From Alphaproteobacteria bacterium (GTDB lineage: Bacteria; Pseudomonadota; Alphaproteobacteria; UBA9219; RGZA01), in assembly GCA_021732145.1 (NCBI GenBank), contig JAKFVN010000031.1, positions 1 through 45,288 on the forward strand: a DNA stretch of 45,288 bases, given 5' to 3'. The position numbers and the translations under genes are program-made. Below the pieces are notes generated by a model. It was given only the letters and a program-made list of their open reading frames with translations. It was not told the DNA's origin and did no database searches. Shown piece after piece: positions 26,894 through 35,938 of this stretch (positions within the stretch are counted from its first letter, which is position 1; each line of letters opens with the position of its first letter).

Positions 26894-27994
26894 ATGAAAA
26901 AATCTGCCCTCGCCCTTTTATTTGCATTTCTTTTTGCATCATCCGCGCATGCCGAACTCCGCATCGCTATGGCGTTTCCATTATCGGGCGGCGAAGCGGT
27001 TCAGGGGGAGGAAATCCGTACCGGTGCAAATTTGGCGGTTGAGGAAATGAATGCCAAGGGCGGCATCCTCGGCCAAAAAATCATCCTCGATTACCATGAT
27101 GATGCATGCAACGCCACGCAAGCCACCAGCGTTGCCAATAAAATCGTATCCAACCCGCCCGTTGCCGTGATTGGGCATTTGTGTTCATCAGCAACCTTGG
27201 CGGCAGCACCGATTTATGGCGAAGCCAATTTGCCGGAAATCACCTTTTCATCGAACACCACCATTACCGAAAAGAATTATAAGCATCTGTTCCGTTTAAT
27301 TGGCCGCGACGATAACCAAGCACCGATGCTGGCGGGTTATGTGGCCAAGGACTTAAAACCAACCGATAAGGTTGCGGTGCTGGATGATAAAACCAGCTGG
27401 GGCGCGGGCTTTGCGCAAACAGCCGAAGAAACCTTCCGCAGCATGAACAGCAAAATGGTCAATGTCGCGATGCGCGATTCCGTGAATGTGGGGCAAAAAG
27501 ATTATTCAAGCCTGATTACCAAATTCAAGCAGGATGGCATTACGCATGTGGTGCTTGGCCTATTGCACGTTGAGGCTGGCTTGCTGGTGCGCCAGGCGCG
27601 CGAACAGGGTTATAAGGGCCAGTTCTTTGGCGGTGATCCTATTCAAACCCCTGAGTTCTGGAAGATTGCAGGAAGCGCTGCCGAAGGCTTTGAGCAAACA
27701 GGCCCGTTTGATCCGCAAGACACCGATAAAGGCAAGGCGATTGTCGCAGCTTTGAAGAAAGACAACCATTCCATCGGCATTTATACCTTCTATGCTTATG
27801 CAGGCATTCAAACGATTGCACAGGCGATTGCCAAGGCTGGCTCCACCAAAAGCGATGCGATTATTGAGGCGCTGCGCAGCGGCACATTCGACACGCTGCT
27901 GGGCAATGTAAGTTTTGATGCCAAGGGCGATTTGAAAGATTTCAAATACCAGTTATTTATCTGGCATAACGGCAAATACGGGCTTGTAAAATAG
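26894..27994 (+). CDS. periplasmic amino-acid-type ABC substrate-binding protein (LivJ/LivK-like)
   Basis: The 366-aa protein has a signal peptide (MKKSALALLFAFLFASSAHA) and a type 1 periplasmic-binding fold. LRIAMAFPLSGGEAVQGEE and GANLAVEEMNAKGGILGQKI are the classic branched-chain amino acid binding-protein opening, and VAVIGHLCSS the ligand-loop region. No permease or ATPase genes accompany it; it is an orphan between pdhC and lpd. It may feed a transporter elsewhere or act as a sensor. The ligand cannot be named. No clear Shine-Dalgarno precedes the ATG. Confidence 0.88.
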   Translation: MKKSALALLFAFLFASSAHAELRIAMAFPLSGGEAVQGEEIRTGANLAVEEMNAKGGILGQKIILDYHDDACNATQATSVANKIVSNPPVAVIGHLCSSATLAAAPIYGEANLPEITFSSNTTITEKNYKHLFRLIGRDDNQAPMLAGYVAKDLKPTDKVAVLDDKTSWGAGFAQTAEETFRSMNSKMVNVAMRDSVNVGQKDYSSLITKFKQDGITHVVLGLLHVEAGLLVRQAREQGYKGQFFGGDPIQTPEFWKIAGSAAEGFEQTGPFDPQDTDKGKAIVAALKKDNHSIGIYTFYAYAGIQTIAQAIAKAGSTKSDAIIEALRSGTFDTLLGNVSFDAKGDLKDFKYQLFIWHNGKYGLVK

Positions 27995-28005
27995 AAGGAC
28001 AGAAA

Positions 28006-29397
28006 ATGAATAATGCGTTTGATGTGGTGGTTATTGGCGGCGGCCCGGGCGGTTATGTGGCGGCCATTCGCGCAGCGCAGTTAAAGCTGAATGTGGCGCT
28101 GGTTGAGCGCGAACATCTGGGCGGTATTTGTTTGAACTGGGGTTGTATTCCGACCAAAGCGCTTCTCCGCTCTTCCGAAGTTTTCTCGCTCATCAAACAC
28201 GCATCGGACTATGGTATTACGGTAAAAGATGTAACCTTTGATTTAACAAAAATCGTTGAGCGTTCGCGTAGCGTGGCGGGCCAGCTTTCCGGCGGCGTAA
28301 AGCATTTGCTGAAAAAGAATAAAGTCACGGTGTTTGACGGCTTTGGCAAATTGCTGGGCAAAGGCAAAATCGCCGTTGACGGCCCGAATAAAACCGAAAT
28401 CACAGCCAAGCACATCATCATCGCCACGGGCGCACGGGCGCGCGCATTACCGGGCATGGAACCCGATGGTAAACTGGTTTGGACGTATAAGGAAGCGATG
28501 GTGCCAAAGACCATGCCGAAATCACTGCTGGTGGTTGGCAGCGGCGCGATTGGCATTGAGTTCGCCAGTTTCTATCGCAGCATCGGCGTCGATGTAACCG
28601 TTGTGGAAGTGATGGAACGAATTCTGCCTGTTGAAGACGAAGAAATATCCGCCCTTGCCCGCAAGGCGTTTGAAAAGCAAGGCATGAAGATTATTACGGG
28701 CGCAACCGTGAAGGCGCTGGACAAGGGCGCAGATAACGTCACCGCGACGATTGAAGCAGCAGGTAAGGCTGAAAAGCACACCTTTGACCGCGTTATCATG
28801 GCCGTGGGCATTGTTGCAAATACCGAAGGGCTGGGTCTTGAAAACACCAAGGTAAAAACCGAAAAAAGCCATATTAAAATTGATCAATACTGCATGACCG
28901 ACGAACCGGGTGTTTACGCAATTGGGGACGTTGTTGGCGCGCCGTGGCTTGCCCATAAGGCCAGCCATGAAGGCGTGATTTGCGTTGAAAAAATCGCCGG
29001 CGTGAAGGGCGTTCACCCACTCAATGTTCAAAACATTCCTGGCTGCACCTATTGCCAGCCACAGGTTGCCAGCGTTGGCATGACCGAAGCCAAGGCAAAG
29101 GCGGCAGGAAAAGAAATCCGCGTTGGGCGCTTCCCCTTCATCGGCAATGGCAAGGCGATTGCGATGGGCGAACCCGAAGGCCTGGTCAAAACCATTTTCG
29201 ATGCAAAAACCGGAGAGCTTCTTGGCGCGCACATGATTGGCGCGGAAGTGACGGAAATGATTCAAGGTTATGTCGTCGCGCGCACGCTTGAATCAACCGA
29301 AAACGAATTGATGCACACCATTTTCCCACACCCCACCATTTCAGAAACCATGCACGAAGCCGTGCTGGCAGCTTATGGAAAGGCCGTTCATATCTAA
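28006..29397 (+). CDS. lpd: dihydrolipoamide dehydrogenase (E3)
   Basis: The 463-aa flavoprotein reoxidises dihydrolipoamide on E2 with NAD+. It has the FAD motif VVIGGGPGGYVAAIRAAQL, the redox disulfide Cys42/Cys47 in GGICLNWGCIPTK, the NAD motif VVGSGAIGIEFASFY, and the dimer-interface active site HPHPTISE with the catalytic His-Glu pair. Complete. AGAAGGA 8 nt before the ATG. It lies 11 bp after the binding-protein gene, and the next gene starts on the base after its stop codon. Confidence 0.97.
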   Translation: MNNAFDVVVIGGGPGGYVAAIRAAQLKLNVALVEREHLGGICLNWGCIPTKALLRSSEVFSLIKHASDYGITVKDVTFDLTKIVERSRSVAGQLSGGVKHLLKKNKVTVFDGFGKLLGKGKIAVDGPNKTEITAKHIIIATGARARALPGMEPDGKLVWTYKEAMVPKTMPKSLLVVGSGAIGIEFASFYRSIGVDVTVVEVMERILPVEDEEISALARKAFEKQGMKIITGATVKALDKGADNVTATIEAAGKAEKHTFDRVIMAVGIVANTEGLGLENTKVKTEKSHIKIDQYCMTDEPGVYAIGDVVGAPWLAHKASHEGVICVEKIAGVKGVHPLNVQNIPGCTYCQPQVASVGMTEAKAKAAGKEIRVGRFPFIGNGKAIAMGEPEGLVKTIFDAKTGELLGAHMIGAEVTEMIQGYVVARTLESTENELMHTIFPHPTISETMHEAVLAAYGKAVHI

Positions 29398-30192
29398 ATG
29401 AACTTACGCATTCTGTTTGCATGTTTGTTTATTTTATTGGCGCCTGATGCCGAGGCAAAATTCACTACGCCTAAATACAACTTCACGCTCAAATTGATGC
29501 CGGATGAAGAACTGCGTTCCGATTTGAACTGGATTAATTACCGCATGCAGAATGACTTTGGCCCGAAGATGACCAAGGAATTTTCTGAAAAACTCAGCGC
29601 GCAAAAACCATTGATGCATCCCGTTGATGTCAGTCAGGAAACCGATAAGCGCAAGGAAGATTATTTCAAAAAAGCATCGGACGATTTAGCGAAGATAACC
29701 AAGCCCATGCGTGACCGCGAAATCATGTTTATCATTGACCAGTTCGAAGAAGCGGATTTGGAGCGCGTGAAGAACTTTTTCGAAGCCTATCCCAAGATGT
29801 CCAATGCAATGATGAATTACGACCATTACCGCACTTTGGGCTATGAAGTGCATGCGGTTTATACGCCCGACCACAAGGCACGATGGGAGATAGCGGCAGA
29901 TATTGCGGTTATGCTACTGGCTGTTAAGCCACTTTATATTGATTTTAACGATGAAAAGGTCGAAAATAGGTTTACGAATAATACGGTCAATTACCTGACC
30001 AATAATTTTGATATGAAGCAGTTGCAAACGATCAAGCAATTTATAGGAAGCCCTGTTGGACAAAAATACGTGAATATCCTCTATCGCCTGTATGGTGACC
30101 GCTACCACGCCTTGCAGGACATTTATAAAAAGAATTATCTGATGTTTGCAGAACCAGAGCCGGAAAAGAAAAGTGGAAAAGAGTTTGAATAA
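29398..30192 (+). CDS. secreted DUF2059-like protein
   Basis: The 264-aa protein has a short signal peptide ([20 protein letters not shown]) and a mostly helical mature part with many charged residues and no cysteines. The C-terminal segment [24 protein letters not shown] resembles DUF2059 (proteins of unknown function with a '...FYxSPxGQKxx' helix); for length the segment spans residues about 208-231. Its ATG directly follows the lpd stop codon (TAAATG), implying translational coupling, and its end overlaps the lipA start. A periplasmic role is inferred from the signal peptide only. Confidence 0.72.
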   Translation: MNLRILFACLFILLAPDAEAKFTTPKYNFTLKLMPDEELRSDLNWINYRMQNDFGPKMTKEFSEKLSAQKPLMHPVDVSQETDKRKEDYFKKASDDLAKITKPMRDREIMFIIDQFEEADLERVKNFFEAYPKMSNAMMNYDHYRTLGYEVHAVYTPDHKARWEIAADIAVMLLAVKPLYIDFNDEKVENRFTNNTVNYLTNNFDMKQLQTIKQFIGSPVGQKYVNILYRLYGDRYHALQDIYKKNYLMFAEPEPEKKSGKEFE

Positions 30193-31156
30193 TTCTGGAA
30201 ATTCCAGTGATGATGAGGATGTCAAAGTAAGGCATCCCGAAAAAGTGAACCGCCCTGATAATCCCATTCAGCGCAAGCCGGATTGGATACGGGTAAAAGC
30301 GCCCAATTCCAAGGAATACAATGAAACCAAGGAGCTGATGCGCGGTCTGAAACTAACGACCGTGTGCGAGGAGGCAGCCTGCCCCAATATCGGCGAATGC
30401 TGGAAACAAAAACACGCAACCTTTATGATTATGGGCGCAACCTGCACGAGAGCATGCGCCTTCTGCAACGTGGCAACGGGTAAACCCAACGCGCTTGACC
30501 CGCATGAACCCGAAAACGTCGCTACAGCCGTTGGCAAGCTGGGCCTCAGCCACGTCGTCATCACCTCCGTTGACCGTGATGATTTGGAAGATGGCGGCGC
30601 GCAGCATTTCAGCAAAGTGATTGGAGCGCTTCGCAAATCCGCGCCCGGCACAACAATCGAAATCCTCACCCCCGATTTTATGAAGAAGCAAGGCGCGCCG
30701 GAAGTCGTGATTAAAGCCCGCCCAGACGTGTTTAATCATAACCTTGAAACCGTGCCGCGCCTTTACCCCACCATTCGCCCCGGTGCGCGTTATTTTACAT
30801 CGCTAGCGTTACTTAAGCGCGTGAAGGAAGTTGACCCCACCATTTTTACCAAATCCGGCCTGATGGTTGGCCTTGGCGAAACGCGCGAAGAAGTTGCGCA
30901 GGTGATGGATGATTTGCGCGCGGCGGATGTCGATTTCCTGACCATCGGGCAATATCTGCAACCCACACCAAAACATGCCGCGGTTGACCGTTTCGTCACG
31001 CCGGATGAATTTGACAGCTATGCGACATTGGCGCGCGGCAAGGGGTTCTTGCTCGTATCCTCATCGCCCCTCACCCGTTCATCGCACCATGCGGGTGATG
31101 ATTTCAGAAAACTGCGCGCCGCACGCGAAGCACATTTACGGCAGGCGGCAGAATGA
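30185..31156 (+). CDS. lipA: lipoyl synthase
   Basis: The roughly 323-aa radical SAM enzyme inserts two sulfurs into octanoyl-E2 to make lipoyl groups for the pyruvate dehydrogenase encoded next to it. Both iron-sulfur clusters are visible: auxiliary [13 protein letters not shown] and radical [11 protein letters not shown]. The C-terminal [12 protein letters not shown] supplies the serine ligand to the auxiliary cluster. The conserved start of the protein is [21 protein letters not shown] chose TTG 30185, with GGA 7 nt upstream and an 8-bp overlap with the previous gene; GTG 30173 and TTG 30146 are alternatives, so the exact start is unsure. Confidence 0.95.
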   Translation: MNNSGNSSDDEDVKVRHPEKVNRPDNPIQRKPDWIRVKAPNSKEYNETKELMRGLKLTTVCEEAACPNIGECWKQKHATFMIMGATCTRACAFCNVATGKPNALDPHEPENVATAVGKLGLSHVVITSVDRDDLEDGGAQHFSKVIGALRKSAPGTTIEILTPDFMKKQGAPEVVIKARPDVFNHNLETVPRLYPTIRPGARYFTSLALLKRVKEVDPTIFTKSGLMVGLGETREEVAQVMDDLRAADVDFLTIGQYLQPTPKHAAVDRFVTPDEFDSYATLARGKGFLLVSSSPLTRSSHHAGDDFRKLRAAREAHLRQAAE

Positions 31157-31581
31157 GGGCGCTTGGCATCCTACTTTGCCTGATGCTGGTGTCATCAGCG
31201 GCTTATGCGAGAATTGATACGTCCGCCTGCACGATGAAGCTGGAGGATTATATCAAGCATCACCAGGAGCAGCTGGATTTCTCGGCCAAGCTTGAGGAGA
31301 AGGAACAAGATAAAATCAGCGAATTGCAAAGTAATATCGCCAGAAATCAGACAGAGTTGTCAGAGCTGGCACAAATCACTAATCCTTCCGATGGCAAAAA
31401 GCTTTTGGTTAAGATTGAAACACTGACAGCCACCTTAAAAGCAAGTGAAGCGGAGCTGAAACAACATCAAGCATTGGTTGGCACTTATCTTAAAAAAGAT
31501 GAAGTCGAAAAGTTCAAAGCAAACCCGCAAGCCTTCCAGCTGGAAGAATGCACACGCATTCAAAATTCTCCCAATAAATAA
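31153..31581 (+). CDS. small secreted coiled-coil protein
   Basis: The 142-aa protein has a signal peptide ([19 protein letters not shown]), then a long Glu/Lys/Gln/Leu-rich coiled coil (about residues 30-115). One Cys lies near each end (SACTMKLED and LEECTRI), which may form a disulfide or dimer link. No known family. It starts inside the lipA stop codon (ATGA overlap) and is 2 bp from the next gene, so it is translationally coupled. Function unknown; periplasmic location is inferred. Confidence 0.72.
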   Translation: MRALGILLCLMLVSSAAYARIDTSACTMKLEDYIKHHQEQLDFSAKLEEKEQDKISELQSNIARNQTELSELAQITNPSDGKKLLVKIETLTATLKASEAELKQHQALVGTYLKKDEVEKFKANPQAFQLEECTRIQNSPNK

Positions 31582-31583
31582 GC

Positions 31584-32012
31584 ATGCCGCACCACCACGA
31601 AAAACGGCTTTTGCCCTATACGCAGCAGCAAATGTTCGAGCTGGTGGCAGATGTTGCGAAATATCAGGAATTCCTGCCATGGTGCGTGGGCACGCGCATT
31701 AACTGGCGCAAAGACAACACGTTTAATGCCGATGTGCTGATTGGGTATAAGGCCATCCGCGAAACCTTTACTTCGGTTGTACTACTTACGCCCAATGACG
31801 CGGTGGAAGTGCAATATGAAAGCGGGCCATTTTTAAAACTGAAGAATTACTGGACGTTCGCGCAACACAAGGATGGCTGCGAGGTTGAATTCTTCATTGA
31901 TTTTGAATTCCGCACCGGTTTGCTGAACAACATCATCGGCAGCTTTTTTGGCGAAGCCGTAAAACGCATGATTGATGCGTTTGAAAAACGTGCCCAGAAA
32001 GTTTACGGGTAG
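31584..32012 (+). CDS. COQ10/RatA-family START-like lipid-binding protein
   Basis: The 142-aa protein has the polyketide cyclase/START fold of the COQ10-RatA family. LPYTQQQMFELVADVAKYQEFLPWC is the hallmark N-terminus (residues about 9-33), and FIDFEFRTGLLNNIIGSFF the C-terminal helix region. In bacteria such proteins are thought to bind ubiquinone or related lipids; the E. coli relative RatA was described as a ribosome-association toxin, so names conflict. Position after lipA is common in alphaproteobacteria. Its stop abuts the end of convergent kdsA with no spacer. Confidence 0.87.
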   Translation: MPHHHEKRLLPYTQQQMFELVADVAKYQEFLPWCVGTRINWRKDNTFNADVLIGYKAIRETFTSVVLLTPNDAVEVQYESGPFLKLKNYWTFAQHKDGCEVEFFIDFEFRTGLLNNIIGSFFGEAVKRMIDAFEKRAQKVYG

Positions 32013-32843
32013 CTATTTATTCGACTTAGCTAGCCTGTCGAACGCCTGAAGTTGTTCGAGCAAGCCCTTCAAATCCTGCAATTTGACCATGTTCGGGCCA
32101 TCGCTGGGCGCATGGTCTGGGTTTTCATGCGTTTCAAGGAACACAGCGGCCACGCCCACAGCCACAGCCGCGCGCGCGAGGGTTGAAACAAACTGGCGCT
32201 GCCCGCCGGATGTCGTGCCCTGCCCGCCCGGCTGTTGGACGGAGTGCGTGGCATCAAACACGATGGGGTAACCCGTTTCGGCCATGATAGGCAGGGAGCG
32301 CATATCGGAAACGAGTGTGTTGTACCCGAAACTTGCACCGCGTTCGGTCAACAAAATGTTCTGGTTACCCGTGCTGGCGATTTTTTCTGCCACGTGTTTC
32401 ATATCCCACGGGGCAAGGAACTGGCCCTTCTTTACATTCACAGTCTTGCCCGTTTGTCCTGCAGCCAACAATAAATCGGTCTGGCGGCACAGGAAGGCCG
32501 GGATTTGCAATACGTCAACGGCGGTAGCTACCTCAGCGCATTGATGCGCATCGTGAACGTCGGTCAGCACCGGAAGGCCGAATTCTTTTTTAATGTCTTT
32601 GAAAATTTCGAGCGATTTATCGAGGCCCAAACCACGCTGCGTTGAAATGGATGTGCGGTTCGCTTTATCGAATGACGTTTTGTAAATCAGGCCCATGCCC
32701 AATGCGCCACAGATTTCTTTTAGCTTGCCAGCCATCATGAAGGCGTGGTCGCGGGATTCCAGCTGGCATGGGCCAGCGATGATGGTCAGCGGCAAATCAT
32801 TGCCGAATTTTACATTGCCGATGGTGACCTGTTTTTGTGTCAT
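32013..32843 (-). CDS. kdsA: 3-deoxy-D-manno-octulosonate 8-phosphate synthase
   Basis: The 276-aa enzyme condenses arabinose 5-phosphate with PEP to make KDO-8-phosphate for lipopolysaccharide inner core. [14 protein letters not shown] near the start has Cys26 where E. coli has Asn26; that Cys marks the metal-dependent class. Other motifs: [34 protein letters not shown] and [13 protein letters not shown]. Complete. It indicates that the organism makes KDO-containing LPS. It follows prfB on the same strand after 1 bp. Confidence 0.97.
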   Translation of the reverse strand: MTQKQVTIGNVKFGNDLPLTIIAGPCQLESRDHAFMMAGKLKEICGALGMGLIYKTSFDKANRTSISTQRGLGLDKSLEIFKDIKKEFGLPVLTDVHDAHQCAEVATAVDVLQIPAFLCRQTDLLLAAGQTGKTVNVKKGQFLAPWDMKHVAEKIASTGNQNILLTERGASFGYNTLVSDMRSLPIMAETGYPIVFDATHSVQQPGGQGTTSGGQRQFVSTLARAAVAVGVAAVFLETHENPDHAPSDGPNMVKLQDLKGLLEQLQAFDRLAKSNK

Positions 32844-32844
32844 G

Positions 32845-33976
32845 TTATGCCCTCACCTCTGATATATCATCCCCGTGGCCCTTTAGTCTATGTGCGAGAG
32901 ATGCTTGTAAAAACTTGTCCAAATCGCCGTTTAACACGTCATCCGTCTGGCTGGTTTCAACGCCAGTGCGTAAATCTTTGACCATCTGATAAGGGTGCAA
33001 AACATAGGAACGGATTTGATGGCCCCAGCCAATATCGGTTTTCTGGTCTTCCAGCGCACTCGCCGCCGCTTCGCGCTTGCGCAGCTCGGCTTCATAAATG
33101 CGTGCCTTCAACATCGTCATCGCCTTATCGCGGTTCTTATGCTGGGAGCGTTCCTGCTGGCACGCCACCACAATTCCGGTTGGAATATGCGTAAGGCGCA
33201 CGGCGCTTTCGGTTTTATTCACATGCTGACCGCCCGCACCGGATGCGCGGTACACATCCATCTTAATGTCCTTATCCACCAGCACGATGTCGATATTGTC
33301 ATCCACAACCGGCGTGACGGATACCGAACAGAAACTGGTATGACGGCGCGCGTTGGAGTCATAGGGGCTGATGCGCACCAAACGATGCACACCGCTTTCG
33401 GTTTTAAGCCAGCCATAGGCATTTATGCCCTTGATTTCGATGGTGGCGGATTTGATACCCGCTTCTTCACCTGCGGACTCATCCAATAACGATACTTTGA
33501 AATCATGCTGCTCTGCCCAGCGCGCATACATGCGGAACACCATCTGCGCCCAATCTTGGGCTTCCGTGCCGCCTGCGCCTGCATTGACTTCCAGATACGC
33601 ATCATTGCTGTCCGCTTCGCCCGATAACAGGCTTTCCAATTCCATCTGCGCCGCTTTGGCACGAAGCGCATAGATGGCGCTTTCGGCTTCGCGCTGCATT
33701 TCACCGTCGCCTTCCGCTTCGGCCAGCGCAATCATTTCCACATTGTCTTTAGCATCGCGCTCAATGCTCTGGCATACCTCAATGGCGTTGCCGAGCTTGG
33801 TGCGTTCTTTCATTAGTTTTTGGGCTTTGGCCGCATCGTTCCAAAGATTAGGGTCTTCGGATAAGGCGTTTAATTCGTGCAGACGTTCAATCGCGCGATC
33901 CCAGTCAAAGATGCCTCCTCAGAAGCACCAATGACTTCTTGATTTGACCAAGGGCTGTTTCAATTTCGGCTTTCAT
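32845..33976 (-). CDS. prfB: peptide chain release factor 2, expressed by +1 programmed frameshift
   Basis: RF2 ends translation at UGA and UAA. The first frame runs from ATG 33976 for 23 codons ([19 protein letters not shown], then RRHL) to an in-frame TGA at 33907-33905. Shifting +1 at CTT-TGA-C joins [20 protein letters not shown] and continues to 32845, giving 376 aa, normal for RF2. The GGQ motif ([13 protein letters not shown]) and the stop-codon recognition loop [14 protein letters not shown] are present; SPY instead of SPF is a variant I believe is seen in alphaproteobacteria. It follows accC and precedes kdsA. A duplicated copy of its first 67 nt lies just upstream. Confidence 0.96.
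33903..33921 (-). promoter_or_regulatory. prfB +1 programmed frameshift site
   Basis: On the reverse strand the sequence reads AGG AGG CAT CTT TGA C: a Shine-Dalgarno-like AGGAGG, then the slippery CTT and the in-frame TGA followed by C. This is the classical autoregulatory RF2 frameshift signal. Low RF2 slows termination at TGA and favours slippage into the RF2 frame. Confidence 0.95.
33910..33976 (-). repeat. 67-bp direct repeat, copy A (prfB proper)
   Basis: The first 67 nt of prfB, from the ATG through AGGAGGCATC, match copy B at 34046-34112 in 63 of 67 positions. Repeat spacing is 136 bp. The four differences are confined to three adjacent codons and are all synonymous. Confidence 0.93.
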
Positions 33977-33977
33977 G

Positions 33978-34112
33978 TTATTTCCAAAGGCATCTTTGAC
34001 TATTGTTTGTTGTTTGATTCACGCACTTCGTGCGATCAAACAACGGATGCCTCCTCAGAAGTACGAGCGACTTCTTGATTTGACCAAGGGCTGTTTCAAT
34101 TTCGGCTTTCAT
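33978..34112 (-). CDS. 44-aa leader ORF made from a duplicated prfB 5' end
   Basis: The ORF starts at ATG 34112, whose A overlaps the accC stop codon (TAATG). It copies the first 22 codons of prfB (through RRH), then diverges after GCATC into PLFDRTKCVNQTTNNSQRC and ends LWK with TAA at 33980-33978, a single base before the prfB ATG. The slippery CTTTGA is absent from this copy although AGGAGG is kept. The arrangement would let ribosomes leaving accC translate the leader and re-initiate at prfB. Whether the peptide itself matters is unknown; it may be a duplication scar. Confidence 0.6.
   Translation of the reverse strand: MKAEIETALGQIKKSLVLLRRHPLFDRTKCVNQTTNNSQRCLWK
33988..34001. repeat. 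14-nt inverted copy of the prfB frameshift site
   Basis: AGGCATCTTTGACT on the plus strand here is identical to the sense-strand frameshift sequence of prfB (33916-33903 on the reverse strand). In the mRNA, AGUCAAAGAUGCCU would therefore pair perfectly over 14 nt with the real site about 70 nt downstream. Confidence 0.85.
34010..34043 (-). repeat. strong hairpin in the prfB leader ORF
   Basis: Arms TTGTTTGAT (34010-34018) and ATCAAACAA (34035-34043) form 9 bp. An inner CGCAC/GTGCG stem (34022-34026, 34030-34034) adds 5 bp, with a three-base bulge and a three-base loop. It lies in the unique part of the leader ORF. No T tract follows, so it is not a typical terminator. Confidence 0.7.
34046..34112 (-). 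repeat. 67-bp direct repeat, copy B (leader)
   Basis: Copy of the prfB 5' end starting at the accC stop/start overlap. It differs from copy A only in codons 15-17 (TCG CTC GTA here, TCA TTG GTG in prfB), which encode the same Ser-Leu-Val. Confidence 0.93.
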
Positions 34113-35476
34113 TATTTCTTCGCGTTCTTTTTGGCGTCTTCAGCGGCAAGATATTTTTCCAGCCAGTGAATGCTGTAATCGCCATTGATAAAATCTGGCT
34201 GCGCGATGATGCGGGAGTGAAGTGGCAGCAACGTATCCACGCCGCCAATCACGAATTCGCCAAGCGTGCGCTTCAAACGCAGGATGCATTCATTGCGGTT
34301 CTTGCCGCTGACCACCAATTTGGCAATCAAGCTGTCGTAATTGGGCGGAATTTTGTAGCCTTCGTAAATGGCGCTATCGACGCGCACACCAAGACCGCCG
34401 GGCGCATGGTAATTGGTGATTTTGCCGGGTGATGGAATAAAGGTATCCGGGTTTTCGGCATTGATACGGCATTGAATGGAATGACCGTTGAATTCAATGT
34501 CTTCCTGCGTGTAGCCCAATGGCACACCCGTTGCCACACGAATTTGTTCGCGCACCAAATCAACACCGGTAATCATTTCCGTAATGGTGTGTTCAACCTG
34601 CAGACGCGTATTCATTTCAATGAAATAGAATTCGCCGTCTTCGTACAAAAATTCCATGGTGCCCACGCCGCGATAGGCAATGGCGCCAGCGGTTTTTGCG
34701 GCAAGATTACCGATGAATTCGCGTTCCTTGGCGTTCAGCGCTGGTGATGGCGCTTCTTCAACCACTTTTTGGTGGCGACGCTGAATGGAGCAATCGCGTT
34801 CACCGAAATGCACGCAGTTGCCGTGATGGTCGCCCAATAATTGAATTTCGATGTGGCGCGGATTGCCGAGGTATTTTTCCATATACACTTCGTCATTGCC
34901 GAATGCCGCTTTCGCTTCGCCTCTGGCCAAGCTCCACGCTTCTTCCAAACCATCTTCGTTTTGCGCGACCTTCATACCCTTACCGCCGCCGCCTGCTGCG
35001 GCTTTAATCAGCACCGGATATCCCGTCTTCTTGGCGATTTGGTATGCTTCATCGAGTGATTTAACGGCTCCAGTAGAACCCGGAACGGTTGGCAAGCCTT
35101 GCTCCATCACCGTTGCCTTCGCCGTTACCTTATCACCCATGATGCGGATGTGTTCAGGCGATGGGCCGATGAATGTAAAGCCGTGTTCCTGCACCAATTC
35201 GGCAAAACGCTGGTTCTCCGACATGAAGCCGATGCCGGGATGGATGGCATCTGCGCCGGTAATCGCGGCGGCTTCTAAAATCGCTGGAATGTTTAAATAG
35301 GAATCTTTGGCGGGCGGCGGGCCAATGCACACGCTTTCATCCGCCAAACGCACGTGCATCGCATCGGCATCTGCCGTTGAGTGTACGGCAACGGTTGAAA
35401 TGCCCATTTCCTTACATGCGCGGTGGATGCGCAAGGCGATTTCACCGCGGTTAGCTATGAGAACTTTTTCAAACAT
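34112..35476 (-). CDS. accC: acetyl-CoA carboxylase, biotin carboxylase subunit
   Basis: The 454-aa ATP-grasp enzyme carboxylates the biotin on AccB, the first half-reaction of fatty-acid synthesis. It has the Gly-rich ATP loop [24 protein letters not shown] and [22 protein letters not shown], and ends in the usual biotin-carboxylase C-terminal domain. Complete. It follows accB by 18 bp. Its TAA overlaps the ATG of the duplicated prfB leader. Confidence 0.97.
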   Translation of the reverse strand: MFEKVLIANRGEIALRIHRACKEMGISTVAVHSTADADAMHVRLADESVCIGPPPAKDSYLNIPAILEAAAITGADAIHPGIGFMSENQRFAELVQEHGFTFIGPSPEHIRIMGDKVTAKATVMEQGLPTVPGSTGAVKSLDEAYQIAKKTGYPVLIKAAAGGGGKGMKVAQNEDGLEEAWSLARGEAKAAFGNDEVYMEKYLGNPRHIEIQLLGDHHGNCVHFGERDCSIQRRHQKVVEEAPSPALNAKEREFIGNLAAKTAGAIAYRGVGTMEFLYEDGEFYFIEMNTRLQVEHTITEMITGVDLVREQIRVATGVPLGYTQEDIEFNGHSIQCRINAENPDTFIPSPGKITNYHAPGGLGVRVDSAIYEGYKIPPNYDSLIAKLVVSGKNRNECILRLKRTLGEFVIGGVDTLLPLHSRIIAQPDFINGDYSIHWLEKYLAAEDAKKNAKK

Positions 35477-35494
35477 GATTTTTCTATGCGCTTC

Positions 35495-35929
35495 TTATTC
35501 AATCACAACAAGTGGCTGGCCGAATTCAACCGGCTGGGCATCGCTGACTAAAATCTGGGTGATGGTGCCACCTTTTGGCGCCTTGATGGGGTTCATCACC
35601 TTCATGGCTTCGATAATCAAGATGGTATCGCCCGCCTTCACCTTGCCGCCAACGGTGGAGAATGGCTTTGCGCCCGGCGCGCCAGCCAGATAAGCGGTGC
35701 CAACCATCGGGGATGTCACGGCATCAACCGGAGCGGCGGCAGCGGCCACAGGTGCAGCAGCGGCTGCAACCGGCGCTGGGCCAGCAGAATACACAGGGGC
35801 AGCGACACCGCCGCGTTGCAGGCGAATACGTTTTTCACCTTCGGAATATTCCAGTTCGGTCAAACCGGTTTCGTTGATAAGCGAAGCCAGCTTACGGACA
35901 AGGTCGGAATCCACATCAAATTTAGGCAT
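35495..35929 (-). CDS. accB: biotin carboxyl carrier protein of acetyl-CoA carboxylase
   Basis: The 144-aa carrier has an N-terminal dimerisation region (1-45), an Ala/Pro/Val linker (about 48-70) and a biotinyl domain (about 72-144). The biotinylated Lys110 is in [10 protein letters not shown]. The thumb-type segment [12 protein letters not shown] is present. It is shorter than E. coli AccB (156 aa) but typical in layout. It lies 9 bp after aroQ and 18 bp before accC, one operon. Confidence 0.96.
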   Translation of the reverse strand: MPKFDVDSDLVRKLASLINETGLTELEYSEGEKRIRLQRGGVAAPVYSAGPAPVAAAAAPVAAAAAPVDAVTSPMVGTAYLAGAPGAKPFSTVGGKVKAGDTILIIEAMKVMNPIKAPKGGTITQILVSDAQPVEFGQPLVVIE

Positions 35930-35938
35930 GATTTTTTG

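Noticed and set aside
33674-33934. Plus-strand open frame opposite the start of prfB
   Set aside because: Antisense to well-conserved RF2 coding sequence with no independent support.
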